This document shows, piece after piece, positions 28,452 through 38,199 of a stretch of DNA of 64,000 bases. How positions within the stretch are numbered: the first letter of the stretch is position 1; each line of letters begins with the position of its first letter. Source of the stretch: Caryophanales bacterium UBA743 (lineage in GTDB: Bacteria; Bacillota_I; Bacilli_A; RFN20; CAG-826). A model generated the notes under the pieces. The model ran no database searches and had not been told where the DNA came from. It saw only the letters and a program-made list of their open reading frames with translations. The stretch covers positions 248,001 through 312,000 of the forward strand of contig DBKT01000011.1 of NCBI GenBank assembly GCA_002297365.1, written 5' to 3'. The position numbers and the translations under genes are program-made.

Positions 28452-28685
28452 TCTTTCTAAGTTTATTAATCTCTATTGCTTTATTATTTGAAAGATTGGG
28501 CGACTTTTAAAAGGTGCTTGCCGAAGCAAAAAATCATTCGTTTCTCTAAATCCAATCTACGTTCGAGGCAAATTGGTTTTTTGTTGCTTTCTCATTGAGC
28601 CTTATCGTCAAATGAATAAGGCTTCAAGAAGAACGTATCTTATCGTTTAAATGATTTAGATTGATACGGGGGTTCTCTCTTTTTA

Positions 28686-28731
28686 CATAAGAAAAACGCC
28701 CTCTTTCCCTTTTCGAGATAGAGAGCGTTTC
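28686..28731 (-). terminator. Rho-independent terminator of GH3 locus 1
   Basis: Stem AAACGCTCTCT / AGAGGGCGTTT (minus strand, one G-U) followed by TTTCTT. It lies just past the GH3 stop at 28747. Confidence 0.75.
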
Positions 28732-28746
28732 CCTTAGAAAGGAGGA

Positions 28747-31700
28747 TTAATATTCTTCTTCGGATTCAGGACGGACTTTTTCTTCAACGTGGATCTTATC
28801 CAACGCAATCAATGTGATGATGGTAGCATCGGCAAGTAAGGCAGTTGCAATCACGCCCCAAGCAACATACATTCCAACTCTCCATGGGGAGACATCGTAG
28901 GAAATGGATGCGGAAGGAGAGACGCCTTGGACACAGTTCGAGTTGGCTTTGTTGAATAAGATGTGCTTGCAAGCCATCTTTAACCAATACACAGCCGTCG
29001 GAGAGGACGTGTCATATAAGCCATCCGTGCCATTGTTCGTAAGGGTTAAGTCGCCACCTCTTCTAAGCAAGAAGTCAGTCGTCATATATGTGTTCTTTTG
29101 ACCGCCAGCATCCGTAACTACGGTTCCAGTGAAGCCAAATTCATCGCGAAGAATGTCATTGATGGACAAAGAAGCGCCCGCATAGGTAGCACCTATTCTG
29201 TTGTAGGCAGTCATGATGCCAGTAGCTGCGGACATGGTCTTGCTAGAAAGGGTGTTTTCCATATTGCCGTCAGCGTCCGTTGCGTAATATCTTACATTCA
29301 TCTTGGCCTCTTTCATATAGAGTTCCCAGCCCTTGAGATAGACCTCTCTAAAGGCTTGCTCATTCACCCAAGCGCAATAGCCGTTCTTTTGACGATTGGT
29401 CTCTTGCTCATTAAGTGCAAAGTGTTTCATGAAGGTGATTAAGCCTTTTTCTGAAGCGCCGCTTGCTTCTGCGGCCGCCATCTTTCCAGAAAGAATGCCA
29501 TCTTCGGAATAGTACTCATAGTTTCTTCCCCCAAAAGCGCTGCGGTGGAGGTTTAAGCCATATCCGTAAATACCCGTAATCAAAGAACCGCCAGCAAGAT
29601 AATTCGCATGAGCCTCTTCACCGAAGGCGTCGCCCAGCTCTTTAGCCAGTTCCGTATTGAAGGTAGCCGCCACCATTGGATCTCCGCAATACCATTTGTT
29701 GATATCTTTGATGGTCAATGCGTGAGCGTAATAGCCATATGGGGAGTCCGCATCATAGGATTCAGGGACGCCGTTTTCCACATCAGCCTTTTCATTCCAA
29801 CCGCCATTGGCAAACATCTCAACGAGTTTGTCTTTGGAGAATTGATTCATATAATGATCCCATTTTTCGTCATCGAAGTCCACGCCTCTCATTGCTGAAA
29901 GGGTGTAGCTTGTCTCATCCGTGTTAACAGATGGCATCTCTGTGATTGGATTGTTCTTTTCATCCCATACGTCATAGATGGCAACCTGCTCTTTTGCTCT
30001 TTCATCGCTGAGGATGAAATCATCTTCTTTAGGAGATTCCGGGAAAGAATCTTTGAAATTCGCACGTGTGAAGTTAATACAATATCCTTCGCCTTGCTCA
30101 TTTTCGGTGTATTCCTTGAATTTGTAATTCAATTCATCGTCTTCTTTGTTAACGGCGGTCGTTAAATCCGTCGAGCGCTTTCCGTCTGCCCCATCTTTGT
30201 AGACATAGGTTTTTGAAACGCTGTCCGTCCAGAAAAGCTTTTCTTTTCCGGAAGACATCTTATCGATGCTAACCCAAGAATGAGCGTTATCGGCCAAATA
30301 GAAGTTATAATCTCCTGCCTCTAAGATATAGCATTTCTCATCTTTATAATCGTAAGAGGTGAAATAATCACGATTCACCTTGATTTCCACAACATCCGAT
30401 TCTCTAGGAGCCAACAATTTCGTTTTCGCAAAGCCAGCCAAACTCACGTGGGCCTTTTCAATGCCGCCCTTTGTATAAGGGACATTAACGTAAATTTGAG
30501 CGACGCCCTTGCCCGAATATGTGTCACCCGTATTCGTGATTCTCACTTTGAAGGTGTATTCGTTTGAGGAGGCGTCGAAAGTTGGGGTTTCCTCAAATTC
30601 TTGGGAGAATGTCGTATAACTTAAACCATAGCCAAAAGGATAGACAACCTGGCGGTCGTAATCAAAGCCTGCATAATTACCGTCCATAGCTTCCTTAGCC
30701 GCTGTTTCATAATAACGGTATCCGACATAGATCCCTTCTTCGTATTCCACAAAATAAGTTTCTTCTTGATAGGAATTCAATTCATCGGAATTGTCATATA
30801 AATAAGAGCCAAAGTTCTTATAAGTCGGATCGTTTCTCAAATCACGAACATAGGTATCAACCAAATGTCCGGACGGAGTCACCTCGCCCGTTAAGATATT
30901 TGCTAAAGCAACACCTCCTTGCGAGCCGCAGCATCCCGCCCAAATGGCCGCCTTGACTTTGCTGAAGTCATACGTTTTTTGGGTATACGGATCGGTATAA
31001 ATCCCTTCGTGCATATTGGGATCATCGTTTTGCAGCCATCCAAGTTCCATCGCGTTTGCGGAGTTAATCACAATAATGATCTTGGAGAAATGCTTGGAAG
31101 CATAATCGATAAGCTTGAGTTCCGCGTTGTTGATGACAAGGGCGCTGCGGCTTTGTTCCTTTGCGCCAGCATTCAAAGACTGATCATTGCCTTCGCCGGA
31201 ATTTCTTTTTAGCGTGATGATTGCGGTATCGAAGGAAGCGAAACTAGACTCAGCGGAAGCTAACGCGGTTTCAGGATCATCAAAATCCGCAGAAACACTG
31301 CTATACAAATCTTCGGTCAATTGATTGAACTTATCGCCGAAATGCTCTTTGATGCCTTTGCCTAATGAGACGGCCCCTGTGGTCGTGGCCGGATCCTCGC
31401 CGCCAGCCATATTATTGTGCCAAGAATAATAGCCCAATACGGTAACGCCAGTAGTTTTTGCAATGGGAAGAGCATGGTCGTCATTCTTTAATAAGGTCAT
31501 GCCTTCTTCGGCGGTTAATTGCGTCATTCTTTGCGCGTTTTTCAACGCATCAGCTTGATTATCATATTTAAAATCGATGTAGTTTGCATCCAACGAAGAA
31601 TTGTCTTGAACGTGCTGAGCGCCTCTGCCCAATAACAAATCAAGGTTATTCGACTGGATGTTTGCGGCAATCGTCACGCCCGTCATTAAAGCCAAGGTTA

Positions 31701-31749
31701 AGACGCCGGCGGTTGCCAAATAGGAAGTAACTCTATTTTTTCTTTTCAT
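28747..31749 (-). CDS. Membrane-anchored GH3 glycoside hydrolase with inverted domain order
   Basis: A 1000-residue protein; start at the ATG 31749 with AGGAG 8 nt upstream. The alpha/beta sandwich domain that is usually C-terminal comes first (EEGMTLLKNDDHALP at ~81-95, RNSGEGND at ~182-189, VYPFGYGLSYTTF at ~370), then an FnIII-like module, then the TIM barrel (MKHFALNEQE at ~770; nucleophile region VVTDAGG with Asp ~880). This order is known from Ruminococcus and Butyrivibrio beta-glucosidases. Unusually, one TM helix lies at each end (about 8-29 and 958-982). Last gene of a three-gene operon. It likely hydrolyses beta-glucosides or related glycans at the outer membrane face; specificity unknown. 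Confidence 0.9.
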   Translation of the reverse strand: MKRKNRVTSYLATAGVLTLALMTGVTIAANIQSNNLDLLLGRGAQHVQDNSSLDANYIDFKYDNQADALKNAQRMTQLTAEEGMTLLKNDDHALPIAKTTGVTVLGYYSWHNNMAGGEDPATTTGAVSLGKGIKEHFGDKFNQLTEDLYSSVSADFDDPETALASAESSFASFDTAIITLKRNSGEGNDQSLNAGAKEQSRSALVINNAELKLIDYASKHFSKIIIVINSANAMELGWLQNDDPNMHEGIYTDPYTQKTYDFSKVKAAIWAGCCGSQGGVALANILTGEVTPSGHLVDTYVRDLRNDPTYKNFGSYLYDNSDELNSYQEETYFVEYEEGIYVGYRYYETAAKEAMDGNYAGFDYDRQVVYPFGYGLSYTTFSQEFEETPTFDASSNEYTFKVRITNTGDTYSGKGVAQIYVNVPYTKGGIEKAHVSLAGFAKTKLLAPRESDVVEIKVNRDYFTSYDYKDEKCYILEAGDYNFYLADNAHSWVSIDKMSSGKEKLFWTDSVSKTYVYKDGADGKRSTDLTTAVNKEDDELNYKFKEYTENEQGEGYCINFTRANFKDSFPESPKEDDFILSDERAKEQVAIYDVWDEKNNPITEMPSVNTDETSYTLSAMRGVDFDDEKWDHYMNQFSKDKLVEMFANGGWNEKADVENGVPESYDADSPYGYYAHALTIKDINKWYCGDPMVAATFNTELAKELGDAFGEEAHANYLAGGSLITGIYGYGLNLHRSAFGGRNYEYYSEDGILSGKMAAAEASGASEKGLITFMKHFALNEQETNRQKNGYCAWVNEQAFREVYLKGWELYMKEAKMNVRYYATDADGNMENTLSSKTMSAATGIMTAYNRIGATYAGASLSINDILRDEFGFTGTVVTDAGGQKNTYMTTDFLLRRGGDLTLTNNGTDGLYDTSSPTAVYWLKMACKHILFNKANSNCVQGVSPSASISYDVSPWRVGMYVAWGVIATALLADATIITLIALDKIHVEEKVRPESEEEY

Positions 31750-31763
31750 ATTCTTCACTCCTT

Positions 31764-32408
31764 TTATTGAGCCTTTGCTTCTTTAGAGACTTTTCTTGCA
31801 TAATACTTTTGGAAAAGCAAAGCCGCGCAGTCAATGAGTTTGACGATTCCAGCGGTTAAGCAAATAGCAAGAGTGTAAGTAGGGTAGAAGCATTTCCCGA
31901 AATACAGTTCCCCTTCCATTGCCGGTTTCAAATAGGTCGCATAATAATCGGTATAAGAATCGGTCACCGCTTTAGCAGAAGAGACCCAGAATTTATCGAC
32001 ATTGAAGAGAATGATGCCACCAAAAATCAATGCTAATGCGACAACCCCTTCGACAATGGCTCTTTTGAGGTTTGTTCCTCTTCTAGAGAAATTCGTGATC
32101 AGCATAACCGTAGCAACGATACAGCCCACGAAAGGCAAGAACATCCCTAAACACATCCAGATATTGAAGCCCGCTTCGCTATAGCCTTGAATAATCATGT
32201 TCCCATAGCCCGCAAAGATGGTCTGGTATCCTGGATAAGAGAAACCTTCCGCATATTTTGTCCCTTCGTCCGTGATAATGGTAATTACATCAGCGAAGTT
32301 GAAAATAACCAATGTCGCAATGGCGTATAGCCCAAGCAAAATAGAAACGACGCTTAAACCGCGATTGATTGGTTTCAACGTTTTTAATACTTTATTTTCG
32401 TTATTCAT
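31764..32408 (-). CDS. Four-TM integral membrane protein, unknown
   Basis: A 214-residue protein starting MNNENKVLKTLKPINRG (GGAGA 8 nt upstream; a longer upstream frame would overlap the preceding gene and lacks a site). Four hydrophobic helices: about 16-38, 85-107, 120-140 and 185-205. A ~45-residue extracytoplasmic loop lies between TM3 and TM4 (SSAKAVTDSYTDYYATYL). No family recognised. It sits between the Big_2 secreted protein and GH3 genes with gaps of 11 and 14 nt, so it is certainly co-transcribed and may anchor or partner the GH3 enzyme; that role is inferred. Confidence 0.82.
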   Translation of the reverse strand: MNNENKVLKTLKPINRGLSVVSILLGLYAIATLVIFNFADVITIITDEGTKYAEGFSYPGYQTIFAGYGNMIIQGYSEAGFNIWMCLGMFLPFVGCIVATVMLITNFSRRGTNLKRAIVEGVVALALIFGGIILFNVDKFWVSSAKAVTDSYTDYYATYLKPAMEGELYFGKCFYPTYTLAICLTAGIVKLIDCAALLFQKYYARKVSKEAKAQ

Positions 32409-32419
32409 CTTCTTTTCTC

Positions 32420-33898
32420 CTATTCCACCAAAGTTAACGTTACTTCGGTAGACGTGCTGCCACCCCAAGGATTAGAGGCTGCAATGCTATAAACGATCAC
32501 GCATTTTCCATCTTCCGTTTTGCTTGTATAAGTTTCTTCGCCAAGCACAATAGAGTAAACGCCCTCATTTTCCGTCCAAGTTCCGCTGGATTTTAAGCTC
32601 CAGGTGTTTTCGTAAAGTTTGGCGACGCCTTGATCAAATAACTGCAAGGATAGGTTGCCAGATCCTCCTCCTGGACCAGAAACCGCATAGCTTCCCGTGA
32701 ATTCTTTTTGTGGAGTGCCTTCAAAATCGGCTAAAGTAAGCTTTTTCCACTTCACGTCGGGGTTTTGAGAATTGAGGAAGACGTAAGATCCATAATTAAT
32801 GAGATATCCAGGCTTATCCGGATTGATGCTCTTTGAAGCTTGATAGACCGTTCCGTCTTTTTTGACGGCGATATTTTTATCGGCGTCTTCTTCCCAGGAT
32901 AACCCTGTTGTTTCGATAGCACGATTGACGCCACTTGGCGTGTTAATCACAACCGAGCCATCGTTATGAAGATACATATAAGCATAGGCAACGGAATTAT
33001 TGTTTCCCGTAGCAAGGGAAGTGAAAATATATTTAGAATCTCTTACATCCCAAGTTTCATAGTTTTTTGTTAATTTGGATTTGAATTGAATGTCTTTGGC
33101 TTGAAATTTTACAAGCGAAGACCCTGCCGCAGTTTTGACATTGTAATAGAACTCATGTCTGCCTTCCACTTTGCTATAGTCGCAATGAATTATTGTTTTG
33201 CTTTCATCGTTCAAAGTGATCACATAACCATATCCCTCGTCTATGTCATAGGTTCCATCGACATTAAATTCATATGGTGTGTAGTCCTCTTTAACAACGG
33301 TCAATGTTGCAGAAGCTTTTTTGCTGGAATCGTCCTTGCTTGTGGCGGTAATGGTCACGCTGCCTTCCGCTAACGGGGTAACTTCCCCATCAGATACGGT
33401 CGCAATCTTTTCATCGCTAGAAGACCACTCAACGTCTTTTGTGGTCGCATTCTCTGGCAAAACGGTCGCGGTTGCCTTTACGACTTCACCGATGTAGGCT
33501 TGGGTTTTTTCCAAGGCAAGAGAAACGCTTTCTACACTGACTTTTGTTCCGGTTTCACCACCTGGATTTCCGCTTCCGCCGCTTGGATTTCCGCTTCCGC
33601 CACCAGGGAAGCCGCCACCACTTGGGAAGCCGCCACCACTAGAAGATGAGCTAGCACGACCCGTTACCGTTCCTTTTAGGTTAAATTTGTTGCTCTTTTG
33701 ATCAACAGAACCCTTGAATTTGTAGTTATACACGCCGATTTTAACTTCGGTGTTATAACCACTCGCGTCCGATGCGACAAAAGTCACAGGGACAGAGATT
33801 TCGCTGTTTTTGACACTAAGCCCCACACCGACAGACGCGCCTATAGAGCCCAAAGCCAAGACTAGCAAAACCGCTTTACTAATGATACTTTTTTTCAT
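32420..33898 (-). CDS. Secreted Big_2-domain protein with Gly/Ser/Pro hinge
   Basis: About 492 residues. A TM/signal segment (residues 5-28) without lipobox is followed by a short beta region, a glycine/serine/proline hinge made of SGGGFPGGG-type repeats (~82-115), and a Big_2 Ig domain (residues ~120-200, with VEWSSSDEKIATVSDGEVTPL). The C-terminal 290 residues form repeated beta modules (YVITLNDESKTI..., SYAVSGPGGGSGNLSLQLF...) that may bind glycans. AAGGAG is 5 nt before the ATG. First structural gene of GH3 locus 1; a cre-like palindrome lies in its promoter and the two-component genes are directly upstream. Confidence 0.84.
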   Translation of the reverse strand: MKKSIISKAVLLVLALGSIGASVGVGLSVKNSEISVPVTFVASDASGYNTEVKIGVYNYKFKGSVDQKSNKFNLKGTVTGRASSSSSGGGFPSGGGFPGGGSGNPSGGSGNPGGETGTKVSVESVSLALEKTQAYIGEVVKATATVLPENATTKDVEWSSSDEKIATVSDGEVTPLAEGSVTITATSKDDSSKKASATLTVVKEDYTPYEFNVDGTYDIDEGYGYVITLNDESKTIIHCDYSKVEGRHEFYYNVKTAAGSSLVKFQAKDIQFKSKLTKNYETWDVRDSKYIFTSLATGNNNSVAYAYMYLHNDGSVVINTPSGVNRAIETTGLSWEEDADKNIAVKKDGTVYQASKSINPDKPGYLINYGSYVFLNSQNPDVKWKKLTLADFEGTPQKEFTGSYAVSGPGGGSGNLSLQLFDQGVAKLYENTWSLKSSGTWTENEGVYSIVLGEETYTSKTEDGKCVIVYSIAASNPWGGSTSTEVTLTLVE

Positions 33899-33944
33899 TT
33901 TCACTCCTTTTAAAATATCAATTTTGGCGGTTTAACTATACGAA

Positions 33945-33960
33945 AAAAAGCGCTTACATT
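33945..33960 (-). promoter_or_regulatory. cre-like/LacI-type operator half of GH3 locus 1
   Basis: On the minus strand AATGTAAGCGCTTTTT. The core TGTAAGCGCTT matches the left part of the catabolite-responsive (CcpA/LacI family) consensus. The same core precedes GH3 locus 2 at 40737-40752. It lies ~50 nt upstream of the ATG, between a plausible -35 and a -10-like TATAGT. Confidence 0.5.
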
Positions 33961-34041
33961 TTAAATTTGGGATTTCATGTCTTTTTATTGTGACAAATCG
34001 TTCCTTGAAAGGGACGAAAAACGTTTTTTAGGGCTGAACAA

Positions 34042-34776
34042 CTAAATGATTAAGGAGTTATTTTTCCTCGAATAAGCAAGATATTCTTTCATGACCTCGT
34101 CTTTTCTTTTCCGACTCAATGGAATCGTCATACCGTTAGTCAATTTAATTTCGCCATTCATGATGCTACGGATGTAGCTTTGATTCACCAAACAGCATTT
34201 ATGCACGCGAACGAAGCCGAATTTCTTCAATTTCTCCTCCAGAGTCGCCAAAGGAACGCGAATCGTTTCCATTTTATTGTCTTTCGTATAAATATCTTGG
34301 TAATTGCGATTGCTGCTGATATAGACAATCTCATTCGCTTTGAAAGAAATGGTTCTGTTCTTTTCGACGAATTCAATTTTGCTTTCTTCTTGTCCGTCAG
34401 CAAGATAATGACTATAGAATTGGTTTATCATCAAAGAGAAATCGCTGATGAGATTGGATTTCCGAATGAAGCCAAACGGGTGAACCGCCAAACAGTCGAA
34501 AACGAGATCCTCTCTTTGTGATAAAAAGATAATTTGGGCGTTTTTTTGAATAGAAAGGGTTTCCTTTGCCACCTCTATGCCGCTTTTTTCTGGCATATCA
34601 ATATCCAGGAAAAGAAGGTTGATGGCTTCTTCTTTTATTGTTAAAAGAAAATTTAAAGGATTTGTGAAAGAGGAGATCTTAAATTCCATTTTCTTTTCTC
34701 GGAAAAAAGAATCCACGGCGCTAGAAACAATACTCAAGGCCGCTTTATCGTCATCCACTATCGCAATTTTGAACAT
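34042..34776 (-). CDS. LytTR-family response regulator
   Basis: A 244-residue cytoplasmic regulator. The receiver domain (1-~125) has the acidic pocket VDDD (8-10) and phosphoacceptor Asp58 in LLFLDIDMPEKSG. The C-terminal ~100 residues are a LytTR DNA-binding domain, recognisable from YISSNRNYQDIYT, FVRVHKCCLVNQSYI and LTNGMTIPLSRKRK. Starts 4 nt after the histidine kinase gene, so they are translationally linked. LytTR regulators typically control exported factors through paired ~9-bp direct repeats. Here the adjacent downstream operon is the GH3 locus, the likely target (inference). Confidence 0.95.
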   Translation of the reverse strand: MFKIAIVDDDKAALSIVSSAVDSFFREKKMEFKISSFTNPLNFLLTIKEEAINLLFLDIDMPEKSGIEVAKETLSIQKNAQIIFLSQREDLVFDCLAVHPFGFIRKSNLISDFSLMINQFYSHYLADGQEESKIEFVEKNRTISFKANEIVYISSNRNYQDIYTKDNKMETIRVPLATLEEKLKKFGFVRVHKCCLVNQSYIRSIMNGEIKLTNGMTIPLSRKRKDEVMKEYLAYSRKNNSLII

Positions 34777-34780
34777 AGTT

Positions 34781-36115
34781 TTATCCTTTCACATTTAAAT
34801 ATAGCAAAACATCGCAGATAAAATGGTTTTTTTCTAAACTGAAATCAGCGTATCCATTGTATTTTGTTGCAATATTGCGGATGATTTTTGTCCCATATCC
34901 GTGGTTTTTCCCAATTTTTTTGCTTTTTGTCAGATTGTTAGAATCGTATTTTTCTCCGTCCACGGGATTTCTAACAAGGAAACGTATGTAATCGTTTTGT
35001 TTGAGAATTCGAATGATGATTTTTTCCTCTCCATCTACCCTCGCATAGTTTTCTAAAGCGTTATCGATCATGTTCGTAAGCAGGGAAACAACATCGTTAT
35101 CTTCAAAAGGAAGAACAGGGGGAACCACCACTTTGATATCCATTTGAAGACCATACACTTGGGCTTTAGAAAGCTCCAGATTGATAATCGAATTGATGAC
35201 GTTGTTAGAGCAGGAAAAAGAAAATAAAACAGGTTGGTTTTTCACGTAATTATTGATATATGTCATAGCTTCTTTGTCTTTCCCTTGTTCTAACAAAAGA
35301 TTCACGTAAGAAAATTGGTTCTTAATGTCGTGGCGCACTTTTTCTAATTCTTCCCTGTTCTTTTTATCGATGGAAATAGAAACCTTCTCCGCTTCAACTA
35401 AAGTGTTTTGGACTTCAAGGCTAATTAGTTTATGCCGATTCTCCACGATGGAGTAAATGGCTACATAAGTGACATCCAAAATCAAAGCAAGAACAATGTC
35501 CAAAACCGACATAAGGAGGCAAATAACCGTCTCATGGCTCTCGTAAGCGTGTTCGAAAGCACTCACGCCAATCAAAAGAGCGGAAAGGGAAAAACAGGTA
35601 ATAAGAACTTCCTTGCTAAAGGTTCTATAACGGGAAATGTCGAAACGATTCACCAAAAAACAAGTCAAAACAAAAAGAAGAGACGGAACGGATCTGCCAA
35701 GTTGAATCAAGAAACGAACATTAGTGAACAAAGCAACAAATATCCCAAAATACTTAGAAAGAACATCGCTAACGCATATCGAGGCAACCAAAACAAATAT
35801 TTTCAAAGATTTCGTCAACACCCCCTCCTTCATCATGATGAGGCAAAAGAGTGAAATTGCGAAAGCAATGCCGTAATTAAATAAATAACGGAAACTTATG
35901 GAGGATAAGGCGAATAAGAGAGACGATTCAAGAATCAAAAAGGAAAAAGAGATTAGAAAAACCAAAAGGAGTCTAAGTAACTCTCTCACATTCAATTTCT
36001 GTCTCCTGATCAAAAGACATAAACCAAAAGAAACAACCAAATAGGTAATCAAAGCCGTCAAGTCAAAAACATTTGAAAAATAAAAATGGAACGCCTCGCC
36101 AAAGCTCATGCTCAT
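34781..36115 (-). CDS. GHKL-type sensor histidine kinase (AgrC/LytS-like)
   Basis: A 444-residue membrane kinase. Six or seven hydrophobic helices fill residues ~18-225, then a coiled linker. The phosphoacceptor is His262 in EKVRHDIKNQFSYV. The ATPase lobe shows the N box (LTNMIDNALENYAR) and a G box (KNHGYGTKIIRNIATKYNG), the GHKL signature shared with peptide-sensing AgrC kinases. It likely senses a peptide or envelope signal and phosphorylates the adjacent LytTR regulator. ATG AGC ATG gives two possible starts; no strong ribosome site distinguishes them. Confidence 0.93.
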   Translation of the reverse strand: MSMSFGEAFHFYFSNVFDLTALITYLVVSFGLCLLIRRQKLNVRELLRLLLVFLISFSFLILESSLLFALSSISFRYLFNYGIAFAISLFCLIMMKEGVLTKSLKIFVLVASICVSDVLSKYFGIFVALFTNVRFLIQLGRSVPSLLFVLTCFLVNRFDISRYRTFSKEVLITCFSLSALLIGVSAFEHAYESHETVICLLMSVLDIVLALILDVTYVAIYSIVENRHKLISLEVQNTLVEAEKVSISIDKKNREELEKVRHDIKNQFSYVNLLLEQGKDKEAMTYINNYVKNQPVLFSFSCSNNVINSIINLELSKAQVYGLQMDIKVVVPPVLPFEDNDVVSLLTNMIDNALENYARVDGEEKIIIRILKQNDYIRFLVRNPVDGEKYDSNNLTKSKKIGKNHGYGTKIIRNIATKYNGYADFSLEKNHFICDVLLYLNVKG

Positions 36116-36829
36116 ATTGAAATTATAGTGATTGCGGAATTATTTTGGCAAATTTCAAAAAGGAAAAACGAAATAAAACAAAAAACGCATGCATGGGTCC
36201 ATTATTTTAGGCCATCAGGAAAGAAGCCATCCGTCCACTTTGCCGGCATTTCAGACATTCTAAAGGTCGCCAAAAAAAATTTAAGAATCCTCATCCTCCA
36301 AAGAATTTGAGCAACGATATCTTGCCTATAATCCCCAAAACCTTTGCCGAAGACATTAATACCTCGAGCATAATGAGAATTGGTTTTGTTCCAAAACGCA
36401 AAGCCAAAAAAGAGCCAACCCATATATCAATATGTCGCTTATCGACAAGCAATATTTCAACCTTCCATGAGTTAAAAACGCACAAGAAAAAGATATCTGC
36501 CAATCACCCTATATTCCCCATTAAGAACGATTCACAGGGCTGGGATGGAACGCAAAAAGTATTCATTTTGTAAAAGTTTTGAAATATGCCTACATTGCAT
36601 AGCGTTGAACCGCGTTATATGCAATAATCAATTGCAAAGAGAGCCGGTTTAGAGGCCTAAATGCAATATGACGGCTCTTATGTGTCTTGAAATCAAGTAA
36701 TGTGCACCAATCTATATTTCCCGAAAAATTTAGAATTGGCTTACAAGGATGAAGGGATCCGATTAACGGCTTTGGATATATCGCGTTAAAGATATAGAGC
36801 GATAAATAAGAATTTGAGGAGATTTGCTT
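36116..36829. other. 714-nt non-coding stretch between the two GH3 half-loci
   Basis: No convincing gene. Short minus-strand frames between 36202 and 36573 change phase repeatedly and have no ribosome sites, so they may be remnants of a decayed gene. A hairpin (AGAGCCG at 36640-36646 with CGGCTCT at 36672-36678) is visible, without a T run. The promoter of the kinase gene (leftward) and of the flavodoxin gene (rightward) must lie here. Confidence 0.5.
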
Positions 36830-37354
36830 ATGAATGGGATAATCCTATATCAATCGAAATACGGCTCTACGAAAAAATATGCCGATTGGCTTTCGGAAGA
36901 GACTCTCTTTCCATGCCTAGAAACAAAAGCGGCGAATATCCGCGAAATCGTGAAATACGACACGATCGTTTTAGGCGGAGGGATATACGCCTCTGGCATT
37001 GCCGGATTATCCTTTCTGAAAAAGAACATCGGAAAACTAAAAGGCAAGAAGATTGTGGTCTTTTGCTGTGGGGCCTCCCCTTATGAGGAAAAGGCGTTTT
37101 TGCAAATCAAGGAACGCAATATGAAAGGCGACTTAGCCAATATCCCTCTCTTTTATTGCCGTGGCGGATTTGACATGGATGCAATGTCTTTTATGGATAG
37201 AACATTATGCAATTTGCTGAAAAAGGCCGTCGCAAAAAAAGACCCAGCTAAGTACGAACCATGGGAAAAAGCATTGATGGAAGCTGGGGATCATAAAAGT
37301 GACTGGACAGATGAAAAATACCTCGAGCCAATCATTGAATACCTAAAGCAATAG
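36830..37354 (+). CDS. Flavodoxin-domain protein
   Basis: A 174-residue protein; ATG at 36830 is 8 nt after GAGGAG, better than the TTG two codons upstream. It begins MNGIILYQSKYGSTKKYADWL, the flavodoxin FMN-phosphate loop (QSKYGSTKKYA), followed by YDTIVLGGGIYASGI and KKIVVFCCGASPYEE, resembling the HemG/menaquinone-dependent flavodoxin-like group. It would act as a cytoplasmic electron carrier or quinone/flavin oxidoreductase. The C-terminal residues (YEPWEKALMEAGDHKSDW) are lineage-specific. Single gene, convergent with the small membrane protein to its right. Confidence 0.88.
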   Translation: MNGIILYQSKYGSTKKYADWLSEETLFPCLETKAANIREIVKYDTIVLGGGIYASGIAGLSFLKKNIGKLKGKKIVVFCCGASPYEEKAFLQIKERNMKGDLANIPLFYCRGGFDMDAMSFMDRTLCNLLKKAVAKKDPAKYEPWEKALMEAGDHKSDWTDEKYLEPIIEYLKQ

Positions 37355-37491
37355 ATCTCAATTTGCCGATATCAGAAATACAAAAGTTCTGTAACTTTTA
37401 ATGGGGATGGCAAAATGCCGCCTTTTAGATTGGATGGCCTCGTAATTTATTCCTTTTTCTATCTTTTTACTAAGCGCCAAAAAGAAAATCT

Positions 37492-37891
37492 CTAAAAAGA
37501 CGAAACGAATGATGAAAAGAGACGGCATTTTGCCCGCATATGGGCCGTCACATTGCCAAGGTAGAAGAAAAAAATGTTTAAACCATAAAGGATAAGGATG
37601 ACGCCGACCAACAAATTGGAAATCAAATTCTGCTCGCTTAAATCCAAAGCGGAAACGATGCCCCCCGATCACGACAAAAACGATGCAGCTTATAATCCCG
37701 TCTTTAACCGATGTGTTCGGCGAAAACACCGACGAAACGCCGATCAAAATGCTTAAAACCGCGACAAACTGGCAAATTTCGCTTGCGTTAAACCCGTTCT
37801 CTCCATAATTCAAAATAGAATAAGCAACGAAAGCGCTCACTCCGCAAACGAGCAAGCCCGCAAGTCTTCGCACAAAATATTTAATCGTCAT
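37492..37891 (-). pseudogene. Small membrane protein gene broken at a G6 run
   Basis: Starts MTIKYFVRRLAGLLVCGVSA with GGAGGGG directly upstream and encodes two TM helices as far as VFVVIGG. At 37661-37666 (G6 on the coding strand) the open frame runs on into implausible sequence to 37358, while removing one G gives IVSALDLSEQNLISNLLVGV and a further TM helix ending at 37492 (about 132 residues). The restored version is clearly the natural protein. No family recognised. Either an indel in the assembly or a recently inactivated gene. Confidence 0.65.
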
Positions 37892-37975
37892 AGAACCCCT
37901 CCAAAACCCCCTAAAGAAGTCACCCTATTTTAAAAAACGATGTCAAATAAAACTAGAAACTCTTGTCCAAATATG

Positions 37976-38015
37976 TGTTAGTTCTCGAATGTTTCACATC
38001 AATTGAGAACTAACA
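37976..38015. other. 11-bp perfect inverted repeat
   Basis: TGTTAGTTCTC (37976-37986) and GAGAACTAACA (38005-38015) with an 18-nt spacer, followed by a pyrimidine-rich tract. It could be an operator or a weak terminator. It lies between the broken membrane gene and the repeat remnant. Confidence 0.45.
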
Positions 38016-38199
38016 TTCTCTTTTCTCCTTAATTTATATCATATATTGGGCAGTAAATAGCATTTTTGGGCAGCAATTTATATGCGAAAATGTAATACTT
38101 TTTAAGATGAAATGGCAGTTTTCGTTTCACATTTTTAGCTTTCGAGCTAACCAATCTTTTTCGACCTTTTGAATCAAACTATGCGCCTTTTTGCTCGAT

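Noticed and set aside
28598..28623. Hairpin AGCCTTAT/ATAAGGCT after the antiporter gene
   Set aside because: No T run on either strand, so a terminator is not supported.
36202..36573. Several short minus-strand ORFs upstream of the kinase gene
   Set aside because: Frames interrupt each other, have no ribosome sites and no recognisable motifs; treated as possible remnants only.
37358..37491. C-terminal 45 codons of the 177-codon frame 37358-37891
   Set aside because: Out-of-frame extension after the G6 break; the -1 frame gives the natural membrane helix.
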